64,000 bases of DNA from Mya arenaria (GCF_026914265.1 NC_069131.1:13104294-13168293); one strand, 5' to 3'; shown: positions 48,713-62,040, counted from the first letter of the stretch. Numbers and translations are program-made. The notes: generated by a model from the sequence alone, not told the origin.

Positions 48713-50010
48713 TGCATCTTGCGATTCGTGTTCATGTAACCTGGAACATATATGAATTACACATGAATAGTTTCAAACAAACATCATCAATGACATGCAT
48801 TCAATGCTTCAACAAGAGCAGCCACTGACTGCCAATATTCCCTGCCGAATGTAGTATAGTATCTCCCTTGCAGTGTATTTCTCCCTTGCCTTGCTGTTTG
48901 ACAGACGAAAGCAATTGGAAATATACAATATTTATCTCTTTAAAGAGCTCCTCACCTCATCAAGATTTATATGTATATAAAATTTAAAATCAATACCCCC
49001 TTTAATATTTGTTATTTGGCGTGATTCTTCGGACAAAACATAGGTATGAATATTTAAAAAGGGCAATAACTGAAACGATATCGCAGGCTGAACGGTTACT
49101 CAGTAATGAATATGGAACAGCTTTAAAATTATGCATTAAAGCTTTATTAAACTAAAAATAAAATTATCAAGGGTGATCGTTATCCGATTTAGCTTCAAAC
49201 TATTTTTGTTACTGATAATTATAATTCAAAATTACAAAACAAAAAAACGAATCAACATGCTATTTTACATACTTTATACTTCAAAATATGAAAGTTTACA
49301 GGCACATGTTTTATTTCGACCTTAGATCATTTGTTCGTAGGATTTGCCGCACTTAAAATTCGGAAAATGATTTTTTTTTTAAAAAAACACTTTTTTTTTG
49401 CGCCAGCACATACTATTTGGCCGCGGATATGTATTTTTTGTTTACTTCTAAATTTCCTCTATTTTTTGAAGTTCTTTGACTTAGAATTTAAACCTGCAAC
49501 ATCGACTTCACCTTTTTTAAGGTATTTTCATGCTTTATATTCTTCGCGAGCAAAAAATCCTCGTGCCAGGACAAAATCAGGTCCGGGTAACCACAAAACA
49601 GCCGATATTTGTTGACAGTCTTTTTTGTCGGGGGATATTTTGCAGGACGCACCGTTGTATTCATTTCCGGTTTAATTTTCAGGTTACTCACAGTTTTCGT
49701 AATGTGAAAACACGTTTTAAATGAAAATCAGTGTCATAGTCAATGGATTATAGTCTTCAGTAAACAACAAAAGTTTCACAGCGTCGAAGGCAATAATTAT
49801 TTATGTGTGTTTTAAGAAATTAATTGTTTTGTACTTTGAGTGCAAAACTTATATTAAAATACACGGACACACGACTTACAACAATTGAACGTGTTTTCGT
49901 GAGTTATTTTTTAAATTCTAAAATACATTTCTCAGTTTTCATATACTCATAATTGTTATAAACAGATACAAATAGTAGGAGTTGTAAATGTTTTAGAAAC
50001 AGTCTGTATT
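48713..50010. other. Non-coding stretch with degenerate repeats
   Basis: Shares scattered words with unit 3 (GACATGCATTCAATG, CTGCCGAATG, GGGCAATAACTGAAACGATA). Near 49330-49480 a T-rich block with TTTGCGCCAGCACA resembles blocks at 51420-51540, 50890-51050 and 52540-52670. No gene recognised. Confidence 0.45.
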
Positions 50011-50131
50011 TATGCACCAGTATCCACGCTCCCGCCCCCTCCAGGTCCGGGGATACCCGGGGTTGGCTGGACCGAAAGTCCCCACTATTCCCCGGACCTT
50101 GGGGCCGTGGTTACAATTGACTAGTGCATTA
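50011..50131. mobile_element. GC-rich palindromic MITE family C, copy 3
   Basis: TATGCACCAGTATCCACGCT to the inverse ACAATTGACTAGTGCATT in only 121 bp, with CCCCTCCAGGTCCGGGGATA inside. This is a short internally deleted form of the 318-bp copy at 3974. Confidence 0.82.
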
Positions 50132-52950
50132 CACTTCCGTGTACAGTTTAAACACCAGTAAAATAAAAAAAATAAAACCTTTTATAAAAATGACTTTTTT
50201 TAATTTTCTCAATTCTTTGTTCTTATCCACATGTTTTCTTTGTTCGATTTGTAGTAAAGTGGCCTGTTTCTTAAGGACATTGGAGCTATGGAGGCCGTCA
50301 TGATATTCCTTTTCAAGGCACAGACCTATAAACCATAGGTTCGTGGTAAAGGGAAATATCTTTATTCCCCCACCCGCTATAATATAATGACCGGTGCCAC
50401 ATTTGCGGATTTGTTTGATACTTCTTCAATTATGTTGTCCCGCAATTTAATCCACAGTGTCTTTTTTTAGAAATGTTCTCTGTGTAATTTACATTTTCGG
50501 TCTTCTGCAATGTCAGCCGCTAGAATTTTAGCATGTGCTTCAAGAGGTTCAAATTTAGACCTGACCCAATATATGGAAATGCTCAAATGATGAATTACTC
50601 TAACTAGTATAAAATGATTTTTTATGGTAGTAAGTTACGTAATGAATACAAAAGTTTTCTGTTTGGTCTTCGAATAATTGCACGTTACTATGAGGAATGT
50701 TGTATTTACAATATATCCACGTTTAAATTGAAGTTAATAGTAAAGCACTGGATCTTATTGTCATTTGTTAAATATTGATACAGATTTTGATGTGATACAA
50801 TCAAAACCTTTCCATTTATAACTGAGAACCTATGTTTGCAATTAAAAAGCATTTTTTGACATAATTGTATGATAAATTTGGTAAGAAATAAACTTTTTTT
50901 TTAATTTTTCTCTCTGCGCTCGCCTCTGGATTGCCATAAATTAAAAAAAAATATTTTTTTTCGCTCCCTTGCTCCTACCTTTTTTGGTAAAATCCGTAGA
51001 ACAACTGATCAATTTGTTGTGGCCTTGGTATCTTTTCCATGCTTTCCAGAAAATAAATAAATAACATGATGTAATAGGATGGCAAACTTCTTTTCAATCT
51101 TTTATCCTACCGAGATATAGCAACACAAGGATTATTTTGTTTAAAGTTTCTTCAGCCAACCTACAGAAAAAAATTGAATTATTACAAATATCAATACATT
51201 GATGAGAAATCTGCAAAATTATAATTTGTTATTTTATTAAACTTTAGTAAATTATCTGGTAACGTGAAACTTGTGGTTAGCTCCCCGCTTGTAGACCAAT
51301 AGTACACAGGTTCGATGCCTATTATAGGCGTAAATTTTTTAATCTTTATTTTCAAAAAATGTTTTTTTTTTATAAATATTTAATCTTAATTTAAAACTGA
51401 GGCCTCACCAAATTGATGTTTCGTTTCTCGGATTTACCGCTACTATTTTTTTTGAAAATGTACAAAAAACTTTTTAATTGTTTTTGTGCGCCCGCACCTA
51501 TATTTCTATCGCCAACCAGATTTTTTTGTAGTAAAATAATTTTTTTTAAAGGCTGAAAAATAAAATCAATTATAATTTTACTAGGCTAGTTTAAGTGTTT
51601 TTGTAAAGGGAAGTAACCGATTATTTTGACATTTCTAATGTATCCCTATATCTCGAGTCTGCCATAATAGGAAAATAATCAAAAGACTCGTTGACGGCCA
51701 TTTAGGTGGACTAGTTACTAGTGATTCTTTTTGGATGGAAATCAGAATGATGAACAATGACTTAAGTCATTTGGAAAGTGACCAGAAGTTTAACATATGA
51801 CGTCGATGCTAAAGAAAACAGTTTCATTTAACAGGAACATGGTTTATTGTTTGGTCCAAATTGATGTATAAAAGAATTTTTTTACCAAATTCTGACAAAA
51901 CAACGGTTTTCAAACAAATATCTTTTCACAAAAAAACAAACACTTTTAACACTGGGACGGATGGACTAAAAAATAGGTAAGCCTAAGCTAAGTTTATCAC
52001 CTGAATTTCAACTTTCTTTTACATCATAATCCGGGATTATAAAATCATCTCACTGACCATAAAAGTACTCTTAACATATTCTTGTTCTTTTCATTTTGAG
52101 TACATCCCATTGCATTTACTGTGATAATCCAAACGAAATTAAGCCAAGAACTTTAAATGTATATGGAGTATGATGTTTGAAGACGCCAGTGTAAAAAATC
52201 ACTTTTTAAACATCCAAAATGACCTAATGAATGTCTAAACACAGTTGCAAGTGATGTTAAAGTGATTCATTGTAGATTTATTTAAGTCCTTTCTTTTTTT
52301 CCTAAAAGCAGCGTTATTTTTATTAGGAATGATCATCAAACTACTAATCTGTTTTGAGAATATTATAATTTGGTTTATCCATATAATGTGTATCTAAAAA
52401 CGGATGAATAAATAGTATGTATTCGGACATTTTCCCAATGTCCATTAGGGGTTCAGTTCTGGGTTGCATTCAAATGGGTTTAAGGTTAATTTTATTGAAC
52501 AATATTTCTTTTTTATTGATCAGAAGAAAAAAATAAAATAATGTTCGCTCTTTGCTCGCTTCGGGTTTTATGAAAACTGACAAAATTGTATTTTCTTTTT
52601 CGCTCGCTCGCTTTGTTTTGGCAAAAATCCGAGGAACGAAAAATTAATTTGGTGCGGCCTGATCGCATGGTTTTATTTTTCAAAAGATTCAGATATATTT
52701 CACATACGATTACACCAAAACTGCACCAAATGGGCCTTAGAGTTTGTTAGGAAATTATCTGCTGTTATAATTTACTTTTGTGTAAAAATATATACATTTT
52801 TACTAATTGTTCTGTCAGCACAATCCCTTCTCACCAAGGTTTCCCGGTTCGATTAAGTTGGGTTGAGATCACCAAGCCGTACAAGCAGGTTTTCTTAGTC
52901 CTTCAAACTAAAGAATTGAAAATTATTAGAATAACGATTCCTCTAATCAA
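50132..52950. other. Spacer between units 2 and 3
   Basis: AT-rich. It holds two or three copies of a T-rich repeat with TTTCGCTCSCTYGCTC and AAAATCCGWAGAAC-type words (about 50890-51050 and 52520-52680), and the tRNA-like block at 51270-51330. No exon recognised. Confidence 0.45.
51270..51330 (+). repeat. tRNA-like (pol III promoter-like) block, possible SINE head
   Basis: GTGGTTAGCTCCCC resembles an A box and GGTTCGATGCC (51309-51319) a B box, 36 bp apart. There is no intact tRNA cloverleaf. A matching block lies at 60095-60150 in unit 3. Confidence 0.4.
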
Positions 52951-55185
52951 TAACATTATAATATTGCTCTCCATCTTTGATATGCAGTCAATTGAGAAAA
53001 GTGTTGTGTAACAGATATCGAATATTCTCTTAATTGCGCACCATATTATTAAATGATTTTATATGCGCGATGCACAATCTGTTTGACCCAAACACAAGGT
53101 CATTAACTTTAGTAGTTGCACCGGCTGTCGTGTTTGGAATTTAAGCCCTCTAAGAAAAGTATGTGTTACTCGGTTTGCCAATATTTGTTTTCAAATATTA
53201 AATTATATAATCTCGATGCCGACCTTTATATTTTTGATCAGGATACGAAATCTGAAATGCATTATGAGGTTTATTTTCTTTACTCACCAGAAAAGGGAAT
53301 GCATCCCAATTTAAGCTATAATTTCCCCATTATTATTCAATGAACAATACATTTTATAGGATTTTATAATGCAACCTTACTTATGTAGGGTATAAGTTGG
53401 TATTTAAATTAAATATTTTTGAGAAGACATAGTTATAATATATGATGGATTTTCATACACGCCCATCACATTTCGTCGTATCGCCTAATTAATTTGTTCT
53501 TTACTGATTTTCTTGGTTTATAAACAAGTAAAACAAGTTTAAGGGGCTTGAAAGAGTGACATATTCAAGACGTATTATAAGATTAAAGGATTCCTTTTCA
53601 ATTTTATCGTGATTATTTCATTGTGTGCATATATTTCACTTATCTATTTTCATGCATTGTAAGTAAATATTTTGATTATGTTTAGCTTTGTTTATATCGT
53701 AAAAGTTTTATTGAAGTCAATATGGTTAAAACAGATACAGACAGAAACCAATTTTAAGTTTATAAGGTCAATAATACAATGAAAACTACAGGAACACTCC
53801 CAGTATTCAAAACGTCAAATATGAACCCTGTTTAGAGGCACAAGGTTAAGGCCGCAACGACACTGAACGGGAGACACAAACGTATATACACCAAAAACAG
53901 ACCAAACACTCATCGTAATAGCTCTATCAAGACTACGTGGTCAATGACAATATTTATTGAAAAACTAGAGAGAAAAAGTCCATTATTCGAAAGTTTAAAC
54001 ATAAACCCCGTTTAATGACACAGGGTCAACGCCAATGACATAGAACACAAAAGCCAAAAGTCACAAACCAGAAACAAGCTTTATGATCAAAATACTTTTG
54101 CGTTCATGGTTAAACCAAACGCAGATACTCTTTTGTTTTACAAGTACGGCAACCCTTTCAACTGACACAATCTAGAGGAAAGATATTCTTCTGTAAAAAA
54201 ACCCCAGACACATCAGAACGGAACTATAAACTATCATTATTGCAACGCCAGACGTTTTGAATGCATGGCACACGTTTTGACGCTGAACAGAGCTGCTTAA
54301 TTAGTAAAATCTCACGTCGACCTTTTTTTGCTAGATTTTCCGTGCAGGATAAACGACAACCAGCCGCTCATCTGCAAATGCTAAATAGAACCGCGACAAA
54401 CAAAAATGGGTCTTTTAGTAAATACGACGTAATTTCACCCACAAAATGATGTCCTTCTTTGCTGTTACTGACATACATAACTGCGTTTTCATTATTTACC
54501 TTGTATATTTATGGGTATATTACAGTTAAAATTTATTTTATAGTCTAAAACATATTTAAAAGGCTGCCAACATACAGTAGTCTAAATTGAAACTGACTTT
54601 AAGATATTACGACCCATTTCTGCTTGTCGCGGCTACACTATTTCAAAATATCAGGCCTGCAACATGAACTAATCTTTTCATCTTGGGTGGGGAATACTTA
54701 TACAGTTTCTGGTAAAATACCCCAGCATATTGAAACTACCGTAATATTGCTTAAAAGATCGGAGAATGGTTAGACTATACCTGGTGTAAAATTGTACAGG
54801 CAACATCAACATAAAACATTGCGTCGTTAATTACTTTAACCAACAATACATTTGCGAAACCAAACATGGTTAACAACTGATTAAAAAAAACAAAATTAAA
54901 ATTAAATATCAATCATAATGTTAAAAACAACAACGTATGTATATGATAGTCGAACATTGCCTAAGCTGTTTAGCTGATACAATAAGAACCACGATGGCAT
55001 GTTTTAAAAGGTACGATTAGAGAGAGATTTTTAATTATCCATGCAAAGCCTAAATATAACGTAATCGTATAGTTATAAATGTTTTCATGACCCAGTTAAC
55101 GAGATAATAAATCAATCCTTATTAATTTTACAAGGTGTCGTGCTTTATTAAATACGCATCATAATTCCGCGCGCAATACATATTG

Positions 55186-55262
55186 CAAAATACGGTTGTC
55201 CTTATTCAACTACATTGTAATACGGTCGTATACCAATATGATGAAGTCACGTCATTGTGAAA
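55186..55262 (+). promoter_or_regulatory. Conserved upstream block, C1q gene 3 (CRE altered)
   Basis: GCAAAATACGGTTGTCC and TGTAATACGGTCGTA are kept. The palindrome has become TGAAGTCA (55242-55249), followed by CGTCAT. A half-site remains but the full CRE is lost. Confidence 0.55.
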
Positions 55263-55555
55263 TGTTAAAATGACGCCCGAAAACAAAAGTGCGTCATTCA
55301 AATGACATTTGTTTTTAAATCATATATCTTTTAAATGACTAAAACCAGTATAAAATAAAACGGAAATTCGTACTGCGTTTTGATCCTGAATGTCGTATTC
55401 GACTCTCGTAGACTTTTTCAGATTTTGAATTCTAGTGCCTCGTGAAACACGAATCTGCAAAAAAACATTTAAATACTACCGCCTGCATTAAAACACAGTT
55501 CTAATAATCATTTGTATCGTTTCGTGTCGTCTCTTCACTTTGAAGATATTGTGAG

Positions 55556-55682
55556 GAAATACGGTATTGATTAAGTATCCTACATCTGCACTAAAATATA
55601 TTTAACTACTAGTATTTTGTTCTCATTCGCAAACATTTAGCTAACCTGTCAACAGTAACATCCAGTGAATGCTCGTTAGAGA
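55556..55682 (+). promoter_or_regulatory. Putative core promoter and 5' UTR, C1q gene 3
   Basis: GGAAATACGGTATTGATT, TAAAATATA at 55592-55600 and TCATTC with A at 55625, 58 bp before the ATG. The TATA-to-initiator spacing is 33 bp, seven more than in genes 1 and 2. The upstream ORF at 55669-55686 overlaps the start codon. Confidence 0.58.
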
Positions 55683-56064
55683 ATGACTGGACTACTTCAG
55701 CTGTTGTTACTGGTCAGCATGACCGTGGCCTCCGAGCCATCGTGTCCAGCATGCTCCAAATACGACTACGAGGAAAAGGTGCTCGAGAGAATGATCCGCA
55801 TGGAGTTCGCTTTTGAGAAAGTGTTAAAGGAAAACAAGGCTGTAAGCAAAACTGTTGAGCAAGACCTAATGCTGATCAAGGAGGAAAACGAACGTTTGCA
55901 CGCGACAGTTGATGCCCTAAAGGATCAACAGGAGCAAGCGGAACGTAAACTGGTTTCGCTTATGGAGGAAGTTGAGAGAAACCAGTCCAGCACACTGGAG
56001 AAGATAGTTTCCGATTCTAACAATACGTTAGAACAAACTATTGCCGCCTTCAATGATATAAAAG
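55683..56064 (+). CDS. C1q gene 3, exon 1: signal peptide and extended coiled coil
   Basis: MTGLLQLLLLVSMTVAS is the signal peptide; EPSCPACSKYDYEEK follows as in the paralogues. The stalk is 17 residues longer: seven extra around LKENKAVSK (one heptad) and ten around HATVDALKDQ. NQS and NNT sequons are kept. The exon ends in phase 1 before GTAAGT at 56065. The extension should lengthen the trimer stalk; whether it is gained here or lost in genes 1 and 2 cannot be told from this window. Confidence 0.95.
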
Positions 56065-56842
56065 GTAAGTTCAGGTTTTAGCGTTTACGCATTTTAAGAA
56101 ATGAATTGGCCGACTTCATAAAAGAAACACTGTTTTACAATATTTGACTGTGATGCAGTTTAGACAAATGTGCTTGCTATGCGCTTCCTTATTCCATCGA
56201 CCAATGAGTAATAGCACCCAATGGTGAAGATTGTTCTCTTCAGGAAATTATTACAAAATCGAAATGTACATTGTTAGGTGCACATATTACTTATTATTTA
56301 TATTAAAGTATTATGGATACATACAAACAAATAACTTTAAAGCTTTTAAAAATATTTCTGAAACTTAAGCAGGACCCTTTAAGATACTAGCCACTCACTC
56401 TAAGTATTATTTTACGTATTGTCATTTGGACAGATATGAGCGACCGAGTTTCCTTCCTCTCTTCAATGTTTCGTTTTTTGCAAATTGAATTATATAGGTA
56501 AACTTATATTCAAATGATTACATCGCATTAGCTGATTTGTTCCTATCCATAAAAGGAAGTTAACTCAATTAATACAAAGTTGAAAAAAAATGTTTTGAAC
56601 ATGAAATGGAGTGTGAGTCATTTATTTACAATATGAGCTGGTCCTTGTATATCTACAAAATGAAATGCAATATAAGGGTTATCAAACTAAAGTCTTTAAT
56701 CTGCTACGCTTACTTCTATCGTTTGATAAATAATCTCACACTCCTATTGTTTCGAAACATAATGCTAAGTTAACAATAATACTACCTACTCACACACAAA
56801 CTATAATTGATGTATATCAATGTACAACAAATCATTTTTCAG

Positions 56843-57249
56843 ACCAAATCGCTACTCAACTGGTGTACTTCCACGCCCGCTCTCCAAAGACCAGCAGCCT
56901 GTCCACAGGTGAGGTGATAGTGTACACGGCAGTGGAGACCAACAAGGGCAACGGCTACAGCACCACCACGGGCAAGTTCACCGCTCCCGTACGGGGACTC
57001 TACTTGTTCTTCATGCACACGTGTACGCCTACAAATAAATATACTTATCTCCAGATATTGAAGGAAGGTTCAGTCCTAATTGCAAGTGAATATTATGCCA
57101 AAGCCACTTCTACCTGTTCCAGTAGTCAGGCATTTGTTCAGCTTGATGCCGGAGAAACCGTATGGGTACAATGTTCCACTAGTTCACACCTATATGAGGG
57201 TCTTCCTTACCGTTGGACCAGTTTTGGTGGTGCTCTCATTCACAACTAA
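56843..57249 (+). CDS. C1q gene 3, exon 2: C1q domain
   Basis: Enters as Asp-Gln-Ile in phase 1 after ATTTTTCAG; the intron is only 778 bp. A complete C1q domain with TTGKFTAPVRGLYLFFMHTC, the loop TPTNKYTYLQILKEGS, SSSQAFVQLDAGETVWVQC, a shortened STSSHLYEG loop (three residues fewer than gene 2) and WTSFGGALIHN before TAA (57247-57249). The protein has 262 residues. Cysteines equal those of gene 2. Confidence 0.96.
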
Positions 57250-58174
57250 CGTTCTTATGTCATCATACTTGGAAAAGCCAGTATGTCAGTGATTATTTAA
57301 TTATCTTAAAAAAATTAAATAGGATGATTACGTTATTGTTTTTTGTTACCATATACGGGTTGTTAACAATTATAAGATATGTCTTTGTAAACCGCCTGTA
57401 TGATATGTCAAGTATATAAAACGGAGGACACGTATGTTAAAATGAGAATGGTTTTGTATTTTAACTAAGAAAGCACTATGTTGACATTATGTATTATTTT
57501 AATATTTCTTATTTAATCAGTAATGCATTGTTGACCATCAATCCGTTGTTTTGAAACCGTTCTGTCCTGATAAAACCAGTATCAGTTATTTTGTTGGTTT
57601 GTATATATAACACTAATTGATATGCATACATTGTTCTTATAACTCTGTGTAAAACATAGAAATCGGATCGTACCTTTCGTGTAGAAACTTTTAATTGCAT
57701 ATCCTAATGGCTTGGAGGAAATAAACAGATATTTCCTGAAATATACGCGCGATAAGCTCATGAAATCGCTATACATTGAACTGACAATGCCTATATCATG
57801 ATTGTTTTTACCTCAATATCAAAATATCTTGGGAGTAAAACTCTAGGTCAAATGTCATGGTAATATTTAGAAATCATAGCTCTTATAACAGACTTTTACA
57901 TCTTTTCTGATCTCCAAATTACTTAATCGATCGGCATTAAATAGTGCACGGTCGTGCTGCAACGTGGAATATGACAACGGGCCGTATGCAACAAAATACG
58001 AAACCACTGATTCAGCGGCACTTGTCAGCATATGTGTATTATTTAAATACGTTTTTATATACTGATATTTACAACTGCTTTACAACTAGGATAATGACTA
58101 TTGCTACAACAACTGCTAATAGTTACACAATTTCAATTCTGTAGCATTTGAGTATTTCTTAATAATTTATATAT
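57250..58174. other. 3' flank of C1q gene 3
   Basis: Aligns with 45437-47090 of unit 2 minus the 730-bp insertion, including TCAATATCAAAATATCTTGG. No further coding exon; short frames starting at the shared GCATGGTCGT-like site do not stay in register between copies. Confidence 0.6.
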
Positions 58175-58268
58175 ATGCTTTATGATGATCATGGCAATGA
58201 TGATCGTGAAGGTAGTAATACTGGCCGCCGTGTTGTTGTTGTTGTTGCTGCTGCTGCTGCTGATTTTA

Positions 58269-58312
<44 letters not shown>

Positions 58313-58315
58313 CAC
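58175..58315. repeat. GTT/GCT and (GAT)n microsatellite
   Basis: GTT then GCT triplets, then about 17 GAT triplets, cleaner than the matching region of unit 2. Confidence 0.95.
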
Positions 58316-60094
58316 GAGTTTCATTTGTTCATAACACAATGGTCACATTTAGGATAAGAACATGGTGGCAAACAGTCGTGCTAACATGTGCGAGTTGTTG
58401 CATATTTTCTATGTCGGGAGATTTGGTAGAACTTTATTCACCAAAACAGGAGCACGGCTACAAACCATGAAAAGTTGTTTATACAAATCAGTATTATGTA
58501 ATTGAACTTGATTACATGTGGGTAAACACAGGCATAACATTTATCTTCCATGTCACTACCTTGAACAAAACTGTACTATTTTCGACACACCGTAATAGCA
58601 ACAATTTTTCTCCACCACAATTACAATAAAGAGTGATGCGCCTGGTAACACACGTGAACATCGTCCACCGGCCACCTATGCACATCGACATATCTTAAAT
58701 ATTTTCGAGTAAGAGCCAGCGTTAACGTTTTGCAAGAAAAAGTGGCATAGTCTATGACAATGCTGTGACTTTAAAAAAAGACTGCTGTAGTACCTTGCAG
58801 CACCAATCCTCAACTCAGTCGGATCAGTGCAGCAAAATCATGACAAATGTTAAATATAATTCTATAGTTTTTACAAATATTTTTACAGCAATGTTAAAGT
58901 CATAAACTTATATAAACGTGAATTATCGAAAGAGGCATTTTTCACAATAAAAATGTACAATTTTATACAATGCCTGTAATATTCTTTAAACTTTCCAAGT
59001 TGTATTTGATGTATCTATTAAATCTCTTTCTGTTTTTGAAGAGAAATACAGAATGTTAAGAGATATACAGAATGTTATTCAATAATTAAGTTACTCGTAG
59101 GCTTGTAGCATGGTATCCCTAATCAAATAAAGTACAGCTTCTCCTTTGCAGTTTGACAGGGGATAGCAATTGAATATAGAGCAATTACTAAACAATGATG
59201 TGAATATTATTAAACAAATAACATTATTGACATGCATTTAATATTTAAATAAGAGTAGTCAAAGACTAAAATTTCTGCCGCCGAATGAAAAACTCTTTCG
59301 TAGTTTGGCCAAGGATAACAATTGAAAAAGGACAATAACTCAACACATTCTGCAGCCATGGGTATCGTTTTAAAGTAGTGTACTTCTCCTGTTCATATTT
59401 ATGCAATTTGGAATCGATAACCTAATGGTATATGCTGCGGATAAAACAAAGTATGAACATGAAAAAGGACAATAACTAAACGTTTATCGCAGCCAGAGCT
59501 ATGGTCCCTGTATACTGCAACTCTTGAAAAAGATATGTCTTAATATGAGGTTATATGTCTATTTCTCACAAACCTTATGTGTAATGCTCCAGGAAAAACA
59601 TATGAATATCGATCTGATTTAAAACAATCATTTTTAAAATCATTAAACAAAAAAATGAAAAAAAAGCTCAATCGTATTCAAACTTAACATTAGCATTATA
59701 ACATTTTCCATACAGACGTTTATAATAACACTTTACCAGACAAGTACCAAATGTATATGTTATTTATAGTTTAATATGTAAAATTATAAAAGCTTAAATG
59801 CACACATTTTGTTCTGACCTGATTAATGTTTTCATGTTTGCAAGCAAATAAATAAACACATGGTTCTTATAGGTTTGCATACGTTTTATTTATAGTTTTA
59901 TTATTTTATCGCGTAACATGGCAACAAAAAAGGATAACCTTGTTTAATTTTATTCAACTACTAGTAACCCGCAGAACATAACATTTTGATATTAACAAAT
60001 ATCAATGCAATGTTGACAATGCACCAAATTATAAGTTGACCTCATACGTTTGATAAAATCTTAGGCAATTATCTATCAACGTCATGTGTGATAC
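58316..60094. other. Non-coding 3' part of unit 3
   Basis: Contains diverged monomers of a repeat with words like GGACAATAACTAAACG and GCAGCCAGAGCTATGGTCC (about 59300-59530), similar to 49050-49120 and 61160-61400. No gene recognised. Confidence 0.45.
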
Positions 60095-60150
60095 TGTCAC
60101 TTGTCCCCGTCTGCAGGCCAACAGGACACAAGTTCGATGCCTGTTGACGG
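60095..60150 (+). repeat. tRNA-like block, unit 3 counterpart
   Basis: AGTTCGATGCC (60131-60141) matches the B-box-like site at 51309. The A-box-like part is changed to ATACTGTCACTTGTCC. Confidence 0.35.
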
Positions 60151-60250
60151 CGCAACATTTTCTTTAATATCGTTTTTATAGTTATTTTGGTAAATAGTTT
60201 TATTTAACTATGTTCATGTTAAAACTGATCACATGTGCTATTATAAATAT

Positions 60251-62040
60251 TAAATATTAATGTACATTTTACGTATGATCACAGCATGATAACTGAACCT
60301 TATTATGGACCTTTAAGTTTAATAAGAAAATGTCCGATTCCTCAACATGACAGCTAAACAGAAGGAGACGCTGGTTTCTTATAGCGCCCAGTTTCATGAC
60401 GAATGAGTGCTATTTAGGTATTACAGGTCTATGGATGCATCGGTATTTAACAGTATTTAACATAATAATCTATTTAATATATATGATCGTAACTTATTTA
60501 TACGAGCATTAAGCATTATTTATGATACATCAGCAAGCACATGTTTTCCAGATAAAGGTAGATGTTTAAACACATTCAGTGCAAAGGACAATTGCAATCT
60601 ATCCCTAGTACAAAGTCCAGTTTTTGCATCTTGGACCACTTATTCAATGTACATGTATATAAAACATGTTGTAGTCACAATAAACATAAGCGTTATTCTA
60701 ACTTACAATCTATACAAAGAGTAACAAATTGATCAAACAGATCGCCTTTAAACCTTTTTCATTTTAAATTACTGCAGTGTACTTGACAGTGCGCAAGAAA
60801 AATCGCATTGCTTTATAGTCAATAGCGTTTTTGCATTATACTTGTAACAAGAAAGATCATTGATGCAAAGCATCAAAGGGCGCCTTTTAATAGTTTATGC
60901 ATTTGTTATATGTTGAAAAACAAGGAATGGCAAGGCCAACAAGCATATTATGGTTCATCGAACCGCATCCATGAAATTCTCAAAATATTTGTAGTATTCT
61001 GTTTAACAACATTGGCTAAAGCATTGAAATTGAAGAGTTTCAAGTTGAAGATTTCATTAGGGGTGTGGTACATTAATGAACACGACAGAATTAGGGTGCT
61101 TGTGCACTGTACTTTTTGTCATTGCCACCTATCCATATACCAAGGTTTTTGTTTCAATACCATAAGTAGTTTTAAAGTAATGCTCTGGTCAAGAAAAAGC
61201 GGCAAAGGGCAATAATTCTGTAATTAACTGAAATACAGCTATAGTTATTGTGCACTGCACTTCCTCTCGTTGTGCTTTACCATTGAATGATGTTTAATGA
61301 AATTCCAAACAGTAGTTTTTTTAGTTATGCTCCGGACAGGAAAATGTACAAAGGGAATAACTCTTGCAATTCGCTGAACAAGAGTTATTGTTCTTGCACA
61401 CTGCAGTTCTAATCATTTAGGGGGGAGGGGGCAACGTCACCATGTTGGAATGACAACTTGAAGGGAAGAATAAGTTTCCTCATTATATGGGGGATTCATC
61501 ATGAAGAAATGATATGAAATAACAATTTAACAATTTTTGTAGTACTTTGATAAACATTATCATTTCGTCTGAAAGTTGCAAACATAAATAGAACATAATT
61601 ATTGAACTGTTATATAAAAAGTGAACATTGTTTACTAGATGAAATGATGAAATTACTAGATGAAATACATTTATAACATAACATGCCTTGTTTTTAGGTG
61701 TTTAATAATACTAAAATGTATGAAATTTGACAAATTGCATAACAATCTGGTCAATGGAATTATAATGTTAACTTGTAAGAGTTGAAAATGAATGATTTTA
61801 GTTGATAATGATATTAACACAAAAATAACAAGTGTCTTATTGGGCAATGGCAACTTTTTCAAATATGATAAAAACAATGCATACAAACTGAATATATATC
61901 AGACTATGTATGAAAGAAATAATACTGTTTCTATTTTTCACAAGGTTTTGAAATACAACAATGCACATATAAGCATAATTAGGCAAAATATGCATAAAAT
62001 AATAGTAAACAATGTGTGAAAGTGATACTAAACACTTATA
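60251..62040. other. AT-rich non-coding stretch
   Basis: Around 61160-61400 two to three monomers contain ATGCTCYGG, AAAGGGMAATAACTC and TTATTGTNCACTGCA words, a repeat type seen in bivalve genomes. No exon recognised. Confidence 0.45.

Larger units (their letters stand above)
38630..51400 (+). repeat. C1q segmental duplication, unit 2
   Basis: Homology to units 1 and 3 starts near GAGCTTGAAAGAGTGAAACA (38640) and, against unit 3, runs through the gene and 3' flank to the GGTTCGATGCC block at 51309. The unit is enlarged by insertions at 39360-39700, 41460-42381 and 45805-46540, by a local duplication at 47.9-48.7 kb, and by a family C MITE at 50011. Confidence 0.78.
52950..60250 (+). repeat. 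C1q segmental duplication, unit 3
   Basis: Opens with CTTTGATATGCAGTCAATTG and GATATCGAATATTCTCTTAA as in unit 1. It follows unit 1 upstream of the gene and unit 2 downstream (GTGCTAACATGTGCGAGTTG, TTCGAGTAAGAGCCAGCGTT, AGTTCGATGCC). It is more compact than unit 2. Confidence 0.8.
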
